Source: Lachnospiraceae bacterium UBA3273 (GTDB lineage: Bacteria; Bacillota; Clostridia; Lachnospirales; Lachnospiraceae). Taken from it: DNA of 23,837 nucleotides. Both the position numbers and the translations under genes were made by a program. Below are positions 15,495 through 21,608 of the stretch, in pieces. The notes below the pieces were generated by a model that ran no database searches, was not told the DNA's origin, and saw only the letters and a list, made by a program, of their open reading frames with translations. The DNA lies in the NCBI GenBank assembly GCA_002362385.1, contig DEUB01000070.1, positions 1-23,837 of the forward strand, written 5' to 3'. Numbering within the stretch: position 1 is the stretch's first letter; each line of letters starts with the position of its first letter.

Positions 15495-15523
15495 TTGTAT
15501 TTTTTATGGAATTGGGGTAAAAT
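15495..15523 (+). promoter_or_regulatory. Putative promoter for the ireB-ruvX cluster
   Basis: TTGTAT (15495-15500) and TAAAAT (15518-15523) have a 17-base spacer. The start would be near 15530, about 25 bases before ireB. It is the only promoter-like site seen before the run of close-packed genes up to 21348. Confidence 0.6.
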
Positions 15524-15554
15524 AACAATATCTATGGATTAGGGGCGTGATGAA

Positions 15555-15815
15555 ATGCAAGATTTAGGTAACACACAATATTTTAAAGTAACGGAACCGG
15601 ACAACGGGGTAAAGATCGTTTTATCCGCTGTTTACGAAGCGTTGACGGAAAAAGGTTACAATCCGGTAAACCAGATCGTGGGTTACATTATGTCTGGGGA
15701 TCCGACTTATATTACCAGCCACAAAAATGCAAGAAGCCTGATCATGAAGGTGGAGAGGGACGAGCTTGTAGAGGAGATGCTCAAAGAGTATATCCGGACA
15801 AATAAGTGGCAGTAA
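15555..15815 (+). CDS. ireB: IreB family regulatory phosphoprotein (DUF965, 86 aa)
   Basis: Small cytoplasmic protein of the IreB/YrzL family, known in Enterococcus faecalis as a substrate of the PASTA kinase IreK that affects cephalosporin resistance. The family core is plain: VYEALTEKGYNPVNQIVGYIMSGDPTYITSHKNARSLI (27-64), then ERDELVEEML. The N terminus has T7, a possible phosphorylation site, but the exact enterococcal threonine spacing is not kept. The ATG at 15555 has AGGGG about nine bases upstream. It heads the conserved yrzL-yrrK-yrzB order with ruvX and the DUF1292 gene. Confidence 0.93.
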   Translation: MQDLGNTQYFKVTEPDNGVKIVLSAVYEALTEKGYNPVNQIVGYIMSGDPTYITSHKNARSLIMKVERDELVEEMLKEYIRTNKWQ

Positions 15816-15825
15816 CGAGGTACAA

Positions 15826-16263
15826 ATGCGGATTATGGGACTTGATTTCGGTTCAAAAACAGTGGGAGTGGCTGTCAGCGACCCGCTGCTTATAACGGCC
15901 CAGAGCGTAGAGATCATCAGACGGAAGTCGGAAAATAAACTGCGCCAGACCCTTGCCAGAATCGAAGAACTGATAGAGGAATATGAAGTGGACAGGATCG
16001 TGCTGGGACTTCCCCGCAATATGAATGCCACGGAAGGAGAACGGGCTGAGAAAACCAGGGAGTTTGGGGAAATGCTTTTCAGGAGAACGGGAATAGAGCC
16101 TGTTTTATGGGATGAAAGGCTGACCACCGTGGCGGCGGATAAGCTGATGATGGAAGCCGGTGTACGAAGAGAGAATCGCAGGGAGTATGTGGATGCCATT
16201 GCAGCATCCTTTATTTTGCAGGGATATTTGGACTATTTACATGGAAGCGGGGAGAGAGTATAG
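15826..16263 (+). CDS. ruvX: RuvX/YqgF RNase H-fold nuclease (145 aa)
   Basis: RNase H-like protein of the YqgF family, in E. coli needed for maturing the 5' end of 16S rRNA and earlier called a putative Holliday junction resolvase. Acidic metal-site residues are kept: D7 (GLDFGSKTVGVAVSD), the GLP turn at 61-63, D96 and E97 (DERLTT) and D123 (YVDAIAA). The length is normal. It begins ten bases after ireB with GAGG upstream, and its TAG stop overlaps the GTG of the next gene by one base, so translation is probably coupled. Confidence 0.95.
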   Translation: MRIMGLDFGSKTVGVAVSDPLLITAQSVEIIRRKSENKLRQTLARIEELIEEYEVDRIVLGLPRNMNATEGERAEKTREFGEMLFRRTGIEPVLWDERLTTVAADKLMMEAGVRRENRREYVDAIAASFILQGYLDYLHGSGERV

Positions 16264-16535
16264 TGGAGAAGATCAGTTTTATACCGGATGGCGAAGAAGC
16301 GATAGAGTTTTATGTTTTGGAGCAGACCCGTTTAGGAGGGACCGATTATCTTCTCGTTACGGATAAAGAGGACGGAGATGCGGATGCCCTGATCTTAAAG
16401 GATACGGCTAAAGACGGAGAGACCGAGAGCATCTATGAGATCGTATCCGACGACAAGGAACTTCAGGCTGTTGCCGCAATTTTTGAGGATATGCTGGAGG
16501 ATGTTGAGTTTATAGCTGAAAACGAGGAGTCATAA
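16263..16535 (+). CDS. DUF1292 family protein (YrzB-like, 90 aa)
   Basis: Small acidic protein of the DUF1292 (YrzB) family, whose function is unknown. The family pattern is seen in EFYVLEQTRLGGTDYLLVTDKED, DADALILKD and a C-terminal helix (LQAVAAIFEDMLED). The GTG start at 16263 overlaps the ruvX stop by one base, with GGGGAG inside the ruvX end as ribosome site. Position after ireB and ruvX matches the conserved Firmicute order. Confidence 0.88.
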   Translation: MEKISFIPDGEEAIEFYVLEQTRLGGTDYLLVTDKEDGDADALILKDTAKDGETESIYEIVSDDKELQAVAAIFEDMLEDVEFIAENEES

Positions 16536-16544
16536 GGCCGGTGT

Positions 16545-17030
16545 ATGGGGGAACCAATGACAATCGATAAGGAACAATGTGAAAAGATATTAAGGGAAAA
16601 AGGGGTTAAAGTAACAAAACAGAGAGTTTTGGTGCTTGGGATTCTTTCTGCCTGCCCCGACAAACATTTTACGGCAGAGGAAATTTATGATTTGGTAAAA
16701 GCAGAGTACCCTGAAATGGGGTTAGCTACTGTTTATAGAACAATACAGATATTAGTTGAGTTGCATCTGGTGGATAAGTTGAGTCTGGATGATGGATTCG
16801 CCCGCTACGAGATCGGAAAAGAGAATGAGAGCGAATCGGGACATCACCATCACCACCTTATTTGTACGAATTGCGGAAGTATTTTTTCTTTTCAGGATGA
16901 TTTGTTGGAGGAACTGGAAAAGAAAATTTTTGATAAAACCGGTTTTTGCGTTATGGATCATCAGGTAAAACTCTACGGATACTGCAAAGAATGTGGAGGA
17001 AAATTAATTGAAAAAAGAAAAAAACCCTAG
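16545..17030 (+). CDS. Fur/PerR family metal-dependent regulator (161 aa)
   Basis: Winged-helix repressor of the Fur superfamily (Fur, PerR or Zur type). The DNA-binding domain covers about 1-90, with VKVTKQRVLVLGIL and GLATVYRTIQILVE. The structural zinc site is complete: C107, C110, C147 and C150. Sensing-site candidates are H41, D83 and the five-His run 100-104. At the place of PerR Asp104/Fur Glu108 (CxxCGxxx[DE]F) this protein has S115, so the metal site is altered. The effector cannot be told from sequence. The ATG has AAGG seven bases upstream; a second ATG (16557) is possible. It lies 9 bases after the DUF1292 gene and overlaps rnjA by 23 bases. Confidence 0.92.
   Translation: MGEPMTIDKEQCEKILREKGVKVTKQRVLVLGILSACPDKHFTAEEIYDLVKAEYPEMGLATVYRTIQILVELHLVDKLSLDDGFARYEIGKENESESGHHHHHLICTNCGSIFSFQDDLLEELEKKIFDKTGFCVMDHQVKLYGYCKECGGKLIEKRKKP
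16995..17000 (+). promoter_or_regulatory. Ribosome binding site for the TTG start of rnjA
   Basis: GGAGGA inside the 3' end of the Fur-family gene, seven bases before TTG at 17008. It supports a TTG start that overlaps the upstream gene by 23 bases. Confidence 0.75.
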
Positions 17031-18678
17031 TTCCAAGTTGAAAATCATTCCTTTAGGAGGCTTGGAACAAATCGGCATGAACATTACGGCCTTTGAATAC
17101 GAAGACTGTATTGTTGTTGTGGACTGCGGTCTGTCATTTCCTGAGGATGATATGCTGGGAATCGATTTGGTCATTCCCGATGTGACCTATTTGAAGGAAA
17201 ACCAGGATAAAATCAAGGGCTTTATGATCACACACGGACACGAGGATCATATCGGAGCCCTGCCCTATGTATTAAGGGAACTTCCAATTCCCGTGTATGC
17301 AACAAAGCTTACCATGGGGATCATTGAAAACAAGTTGAAGGAGCACGGGCTGGAACGTGCCGTTAAGAGGAAAGTTGTCAAATTCGGCCAGAATATCAAT
17401 TTCGGCAATCTGAGGATAGAATTTATCAAAACAAACCACAGCATTGTGGATGCGGCGGCGCTGGCAATTTATTCTCCTGCGGGAACGGTTGTCCATACGG
17501 GAGATTTTAAAGTGGACTATACCCCTGTTTTCGGGGACGCTATTGATTTACAGCGCTTTGGCGAGATCGGCAAAAAGGGCGTACTGGCACTGATGTGTGA
17601 CAGTACCAATGCGGAGCGGGAAGGCTTTACCCAGTCGGAAAAAACTGTGGGAAAGACCTTCGACAGTATTTTCTCGGAGCATACCAGCACAAGGATCATT
17701 ATTGCAACCTTTGCCTCTAATGTGGACAGGGTGCAGCAGATCATCAATTCCGCATATAAATTTGGCAGAAAAGTCGTGGTGGAAGGAAGAAGCATGGTAA
17801 GCATCATTGACACGGCAATGAATTTAGGCTACCTGAATATTCCGGAAAACACATTGATTGATATTGAGCAGATCAAGAATTATCCTGACGACAGGACGGT
17901 CATCATTACCACCGGCAGTCAGGGAGAAAGCATGGCGGCCCTAAGCAGGATGGCCGGGGGAATGCACCGTAAGGTCAGCATCGGTCCCCAGGATACCGTT
18001 ATCTTTTCTTCCCATCCCATTCCGGGAAATGAAAAGGCCGTATCAAAGGTAATCAATGAGCTTTATGCAAAGGGAGCAGATGTTATTTTTCAGGACGCCC
18101 ATGTTTCGGGGCATGCCTGCCGTGAGGAGATCAAGCTGCTCTATACGCTGGTAAGGCCCAAATATGCCATTCCGGTCCACGGAGAGTACCGTCATTTGAA
18201 GGCACAGGCCGCATTGGTCAAAGAGCTTGGATACAGCAGCGAGAATATTTTTATTTTGAGTTCCGGAGACGTTTTGGAGCTGGATGAAGAAAGCGCGCAG
18301 GTAGTGGGCAAGGTTCCGGCAGGTTCCGTATATGTGGACGGCTTAGGCGTAGGCGATGTAGGGAATATTGTCATAAGGGACAGGCAGCATCTTGCAGAGG
18401 ACGGCATTTTGATCGTGGTCATGGCATTGGAGTCTGTGAGCAACCAGCTGGTTTCGGGACCGGATATCGTTTCCAGGGGCTTTGTTTATGTCAGGGAATC
18501 TGACGAACTCTTAGACGAGGCAAGAAGTCTGGTCATGGATCTGATGGACAGGTTCCAGGAAAGAAATATTTCCGATTGGGGGAAGATCAAGACTACGATC
18601 AGGGATACTTTAAGCGATTATCTCTGGAAGAAGACGAAAAGGCGTCCCATGATACTGCCCATTATTATGGAGGTATAG
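17008..18678 (+). CDS. rnjA: Ribonuclease J (556 aa)
   Basis: Metallo-beta-lactamase/beta-CASP ribonuclease with endonuclease and 5'-3' exonuclease activity, central to mRNA decay and rRNA maturation in Gram-positives. The metal site ITHGHEDHIG gives H76, H78, D80 and H81. Other marks are KTNHSIVDAAALAI, VVHTGDFKVDYTP, MCDSTNAEREGFTQSE, the beta-CASP stretch with TTGSQGE, and IPVHGEYRHLKAQA. The end RRPMILPIIMEV closes the short C-terminal domain. The length is standard. The TTG start with GGAGGA upstream gives the usual N terminus (KLKIIPLGGLEQIGMN). It overlaps the Fur-family gene, so expression of the two is probably linked. Confidence 0.96.
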   Translation: MKKEKNPSSKLKIIPLGGLEQIGMNITAFEYEDCIVVVDCGLSFPEDDMLGIDLVIPDVTYLKENQDKIKGFMITHGHEDHIGALPYVLRELPIPVYATKLTMGIIENKLKEHGLERAVKRKVVKFGQNINFGNLRIEFIKTNHSIVDAAALAIYSPAGTVVHTGDFKVDYTPVFGDAIDLQRFGEIGKKGVLALMCDSTNAEREGFTQSEKTVGKTFDSIFSEHTSTRIIIATFASNVDRVQQIINSAYKFGRKVVVEGRSMVSIIDTAMNLGYLNIPENTLIDIEQIKNYPDDRTVIITTGSQGESMAALSRMAGGMHRKVSIGPQDTVIFSSHPIPGNEKAVSKVINELYAKGADVIFQDAHVSGHACREEIKLLYTLVRPKYAIPVHGEYRHLKAQAALVKELGYSSENIFILSSGDVLELDEESAQVVGKVPAGSVYVDGLGVGDVGNIVIRDRQHLAEDGILIVVMALESVSNQLVSGPDIVSRGFVYVRESDELLDEARSLVMDLMDRFQERNISDWGKIKTTIRDTLSDYLWKKTKRRPMILPIIMEV

Positions 18679-18711
18679 CGTTTTAGCGGGACGGCAGACA
18701 GGGGAGAACGA

Positions 18712-19056
18712 ATGATCGATTTTGAAATGGAAACAGAAAATTTTGTGGAAAAAATCCGGCAGACCGGAGTCTGTCAGGAATACTTCAGGCAGAAGGAGAA
18801 GGTTAAGCAATATCCGGATTTAAAGCGGAGGATCGATGAATTCCGGAAAAGAAATTACAGGATCCAGACTGAAATGGATTCCGACGCATTGTTTGACGAG
18901 ATCGACCGCTTTGAAAAGGAGTATGAGGAGTTCCGCAAAAATCCCATTGTCAGCGATTTTCTGGCGGCAGAGCTGGCTTTCTGCCGGATGTACCAGGAGA
19001 TTACCGAGAAAATTTCTGTTGACTTTGCGGAGGATTTCGACTATCTGGAAGAATAG
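18712..19056 (+). CDS. YlbF/YmcA family protein (114 aa)
   Basis: Small, highly charged, mostly helical protein that resembles the YlbF/YmcA family. Recognisable parts are the helix YFRQKEKVKQYPDLKRRIDEFRKRNYRIQ (24-52) and the later AAELAFCRMYQEITEKI. In B. subtilis YlbF, YmcA and YaaT form a complex that acts with RNase Y in mRNA maturation. The ATG has GGGGAG five bases upstream and lies 33 bases after rnjA. The link to RNA decay is by family and position only. Confidence 0.78.
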   Translation: MIDFEMETENFVEKIRQTGVCQEYFRQKEKVKQYPDLKRRIDEFRKRNYRIQTEMDSDALFDEIDRFEKEYEEFRKNPIVSDFLAAELAFCRMYQEITEKISVDFAEDFDYLEE

Positions 19057-19081
19057 ATACTGAGAAAGAGGAGGAAAGCCT

Positions 19082-19462
19082 GTGAGTGCAAAAAAAGTAG
19101 TCATTGCCCTGTTAAATATGACTTTCCGGCTGGCCGTGACGGTCTGCGTTTTATATTTTATTTACAAAGCCGCAATTGGGGCTTACAATTTCGGATACCG
19201 TGTTTTTGCCGATATTCCGGCTGCATTGTCGCCGGGACAGGATATTGAGGTTACCATTACGGAATCCATGGACAGCAAAAAGATCGCCGAGGATTTTGAA
19301 GAGGCGGGGCTGGTTTTAGACTGGAAGCTTTTCTGGACGCAGATCCAGTTTTCAGAGTATAAGGATTCCATTAAACCGGGAGTCTATGTCTTAAATAATT
19401 CCATGAAGGCGGAAGAGATGCTGGAGATCATAGGCGCCGATTCCGAGACGGAAGAGGAGTAG
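19082..19462 (+). CDS. Short MltG/YceG-like membrane protein without catalytic domain (126 aa)
   Basis: The N terminus has a basic start and one membrane helix (about 8-34), then an outside region (about 50-118) that looks like the LysM-like subdomain of MltG: IEVTITESMDSKKIAEDFEEAGLVLD, then IKPGVYVLNNSMKAEEMLEII. Full MltG is about 330-380 residues and carries a transglycosylase domain with a catalytic Glu; here the protein stops before that domain with an acidic tail. In B. subtilis mltG (yrrL) occupies the same place before yrrM. It may be a regulatory or peptidoglycan-binding remnant; catalysis is not expected. The start is GTG with a strong AGGAGG seven bases upstream. Confidence 0.72.
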   Translation: MSAKKVVIALLNMTFRLAVTVCVLYFIYKAAIGAYNFGYRVFADIPAALSPGQDIEVTITESMDSKKIAEDFEEAGLVLDWKLFWTQIQFSEYKDSIKPGVYVLNNSMKAEEMLEIIGADSETEEE

Positions 19463-19466
19463 GAAG

Positions 19467-20108
19467 ATGATTACCGATGAACGTTTTACCGCCTATATCA
19501 ATTCCCTGGAAAACGGCAATCCTTCCTATCTGGATGAACTGGAGGCTTATTCAAAAAAGACGCAGGTTCCCATTATCAGGAAGGAGACCCAGAGTCTGAT
19601 ACGTACATTGTTAGTGATGAACAAACCGAAGCGGATCCTGGAAGTAGGAACCGCCATCGGTTTTTCTGCGTTATTTATGATGGAGTTTATGCCAAAAGAC
19701 GGGCATATTACCACGATAGAAAAGTATGAAAAGAGGATCCCTTTGGCAAGGGAGAATTTTAAACGCTTTGATACCGATGAAAGGATCACGCTCATAGAAG
19801 GGGATGCGGCTGATGTTCTAAAGCAGTTAGAGGGGCCTTTCGACTTTATTTTTATGGATGCGGCAAAGGGGCAGTATATCCATTTTCTTCCGGAGGTTTT
19901 GAGGCTGCTTGAAACAGGCGGCGTTTTATTGTCTGACAATGTGCTTCAGGACGGGGACGTTATCCAGTCCAGATTTGCCGTTACCAGGAGAGATCGGACC
20001 ATCCACAAGCGGATGCGGGATTATCTATATACCTTGAAAAAACATGAACAGTTGGAAACGGCTATTCTGACTTTGGGAGACGGAGTGGCATTGTCAGTTA
20101 AGAAATGA
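19467..20108 (+). CDS. trmR: SAM-dependent O-methyltransferase, TrmR/YrrM-like (213 aa)
   Basis: Class I O-methyltransferase of the family 3 (catechol-O-methyltransferase-like) group. The SAM site ILEVGTAIGFSALF (57-70), acidic TIEKYE (83-88), FIFMDAAKGQY (127-137) and LLSDNVL (154-160) are clear. B. subtilis YrrM (TrmR) methylates 5-hydroxyuridine at tRNA position 34 to 5-methoxyuridine. Identity is supported by position: it follows an mltG-like gene and precedes a U32 gene, as yrrM does. The ATG is four bases after the previous stop, with GAGGAG within the preceding gene. Without context it would only be called an O-methyltransferase. Confidence 0.88.
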   Translation: MITDERFTAYINSLENGNPSYLDELEAYSKKTQVPIIRKETQSLIRTLLVMNKPKRILEVGTAIGFSALFMMEFMPKDGHITTIEKYEKRIPLARENFKRFDTDERITLIEGDAADVLKQLEGPFDFIFMDAAKGQYIHFLPEVLRLLETGGVLLSDNVLQDGDVIQSRFAVTRRDRTIHKRMRDYLYTLKKHEQLETAILTLGDGVALSVKK

Positions 20109-20121
20109 AGGAGCAGAGGTT

Positions 20122-21348
20122 ATGAAAAAACCTGAATTACTGATTCCCGCAAGCAGCCTTGAGGTGTTGAAGACTGCGGTCATATTCGGTGCGGATGCGG
20201 TTTATATCGGCGGGGAGGCTTTTGGCCTGCGTGCCAAGGCCAAAAACTTTACTCCTGAGGAAATGAGGGAGGGGATCGCCTTTGCACATGAACACGGGGT
20301 AAAGGTCCATGTGACGGCAAATATCCTCGCCCATAATTATGATCTTGAGGGAGCAAGGGCTTACTTTAAAGAGCTTTCGGATATAAAGCCGGATGCCCTT
20401 ATTGTGGCGGATCCGGGGATGGTAATGTTAGCAAAGGAAAATTGTCCGGGGATCGATATCCATTTAAGCACCCAGGCCAATAATACCAATTATATGACCT
20501 TCCGTTTCTGGTACGATCAGGGGATCAGACGGGTGGTATGTGCGAGAGAGCTGTCGCTTAAGGAAATTAAGGAGATACGGGAGAACATACCGGCGGATAT
20601 GGAGATCGAAAGCTTTATCCACGGCGCCATGTGTATTTCTTATTCCGGCAGATGCCTTTTGAGCAGTTATTTTACCGGACGGGACGCCAATCACGGGGCA
20701 TGCACCCATCCCTGCCGATGGAAATACTCCATTGTGGAGGAGACAAGGCCGGGAGAATATCTGCCTGTTTTTGAAAATGAAAGGGGAACCTATATTTTCA
20801 ATTCCAAGGATCTTTGCATGATAGAGCATATACCGGAAATGATGGATGCGGGTATCGACAGCTTTAAGATAGAAGGAAGGATGAAGACGGCCCTTTATGT
20901 TGCCACGGTAGCCAGGACTTACCGGAAGGCAGTTGACGCGGCGGCTTCTTCCAGAGAGGCTTATGAAAAGATCCTGCCCTGGTGCCTTGAGGAAATCTCC
21001 AAGTGTACCTACAGGCAGTTTACAACGGGTTTTTATTTCGGGAAGCCGGATGAAAATACCCAGATTTATGACAATAATACTTATATAAATGAATATATTT
21101 ATCTTGGCATTGTAGGAGAAACAGAAGGCAATATCGTGGGGATCGAGCAGAGGAATAAGTTTTCGGTGGGAGAGGTCATTGAGATCATGAAGCCGGATGG
21201 AACAAACCGGGAGACAAAGGTATTGTCCATTGTGAATGAAGACGGGAAAGAGATGGAAAGCGCCCCGCATCCGCAGCAACAGCTTAAAGTGACTCTGGAT
21301 GCGCCCGCATCGCCTTATGATATTTTGAGAAAGAAAGCGCAGGCTTGA
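20122..21348 (+). CDS. U32 family protein, TrhP/YrrO-like tRNA hydroxylation enzyme (408 aa)
   Basis: U32 (collagenase-like) family protein. Members TrhP/YegQ and B. subtilis YrrN/YrrO are needed for prephenate-dependent hydroxylation of U34 in tRNA, upstream of TrmR methylation. The TIM-barrel part starts PELLIPASSLEVLKTAV; the U32 signature ESFIHGAMCISYSGRCLLSS (163-182) and GACTHPCRW hold C171, C178, C194 and C198, which fit an iron-sulfur site. The extension beyond residue 300, with YNNTYINEYIYLGIV-like sequence, fits the longer YrrO/YegQ type. Only one copy is seen, whereas B. subtilis has the yrrN-yrrO pair. AAGGAG precedes the ATG by eight bases; it is 13 bases after trmR. The older label of peptidase is probably wrong. 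Confidence 0.9.
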   Translation: MKKPELLIPASSLEVLKTAVIFGADAVYIGGEAFGLRAKAKNFTPEEMREGIAFAHEHGVKVHVTANILAHNYDLEGARAYFKELSDIKPDALIVADPGMVMLAKENCPGIDIHLSTQANNTNYMTFRFWYDQGIRRVVCARELSLKEIKEIRENIPADMEIESFIHGAMCISYSGRCLLSSYFTGRDANHGACTHPCRWKYSIVEETRPGEYLPVFENERGTYIFNSKDLCMIEHIPEMMDAGIDSFKIEGRMKTALYVATVARTYRKAVDAAASSREAYEKILPWCLEEISKCTYRQFTTGFYFGKPDENTQIYDNNTYINEYIYLGIVGETEGNIVGIEQRNKFSVGEVIEIMKPDGTNRETKVLSIVNEDGKEMESAPHPQQQLKVTLDAPASPYDILRKKAQA

Positions 21349-21449
21349 CCGCATTCCTTTCCTATTGTACAATGTGAACAGCAAACCTGCGGATAAGTAA
21401 CTTCTCTTTTAAGAAAATGAACAAATCGTAAAAAAATCAAAATTTCGAC

Positions 21450-21478
21450 TTGCATTTTTTTGAAAATAAGAGTATCTT
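21450..21478 (+). promoter_or_regulatory. glnN: Candidate promoter for glnN
   Basis: TTGCAT (21450-21455) and TATCTT (21473-21478) have a 17-base spacer, behind an A/T-rich stretch (21431-21447) that could be an UP element. Transcription would start near 21485, upstream of the leader terminator. The match is moderate. Confidence 0.4.
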
Positions 21479-21508
21479 ATAAAAAACGGCAAAACCGTCT
21501 ATAAGGTA
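21473..21508 (+). promoter_or_regulatory. Inverted repeat/hairpin in the glnN leader region
   Basis: TATCTTATA (21473-21481) pairs with TATAAGGTA (21500-21508) over 9 bp with one G-U pair, enclosing a smaller hairpin, ACGG-CAAAA-CCGT (21486-21498). If transcription starts further upstream it is an RNA structure; if the candidate promoter is right, the outer arms could instead be a DNA operator over the -10. Confidence 0.45.
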
Positions 21509-21512
21509 TCTT

Positions 21513-21526
21513 GAACAATGATGTTC
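21513..21526 (+). promoter_or_regulatory. Alternative hairpin overlapping the glnN leader terminator
   Basis: GAAC (21513-21516) pairs with GTTC (21523-21526) around the hexaloop AATGAT, with A in loop position 1 and G in position 4, the pattern bound by ANTAR antiterminator proteins. Its right arm is part of the left arm of the terminator at 21521-21556, so the two structures exclude each other. Confidence 0.45.
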
Positions 21527-21556
21527 CAAACACAAAGGGTTTGGGGCATTTTTTTT
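21521..21556 (+). terminator. Intrinsic terminator in the glnN leader (attenuator)
   Basis: An 11-bp stem, ATGTTCCAAAC (21521-21531) with GTTTGGGGCAT (21539-21549), has a seven-base loop and is followed by eight T. It stands about 170 bases after the U32 gene stop and 52 bases before the glnN start. No promoter-like sequence lies between it and glnN, so glnN transcripts should cross it; this argues for attenuation rather than simple operon ending. Confidence 0.8.
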
Positions 21557-21594
21557 GCCTGGCGGCGGGATGCCTTCCCCACAAAGACCATGAA

Positions 21595-21600
21595 AAGGAG
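21595..21600 (+). promoter_or_regulatory. Ribosome binding site deciding the glnN start
   Basis: AAGGAG lies eight bases before the ATG at 21609 but only two before the in-frame ATG at 21603. The spacing favours 21609. Confidence 0.75.
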
Positions 21601-21608
21601 AAATGGAA

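Noticed and set aside
15455..15506. Possible terminator after mtaB (GAAAACCG...CGATTTTC followed by TATTTTTT)
   Set aside because: The stem is interrupted by mismatches with a large loop; the T-rich stretch is better explained as part of the promoter spacer of ireB.
16850..16870. Poly-His run as a cloning tag artefact
   Set aside because: The five His residues are internal, in the sensing loop of a Fur-family protein where His residues are normal.
21349..21608. Glutamine-type riboswitch or T-box in the glnN leader
   Set aside because: No T-box sequence and no recognisable glnA-type aptamer core; the space between the candidate start and the terminator is too short for a T-box.
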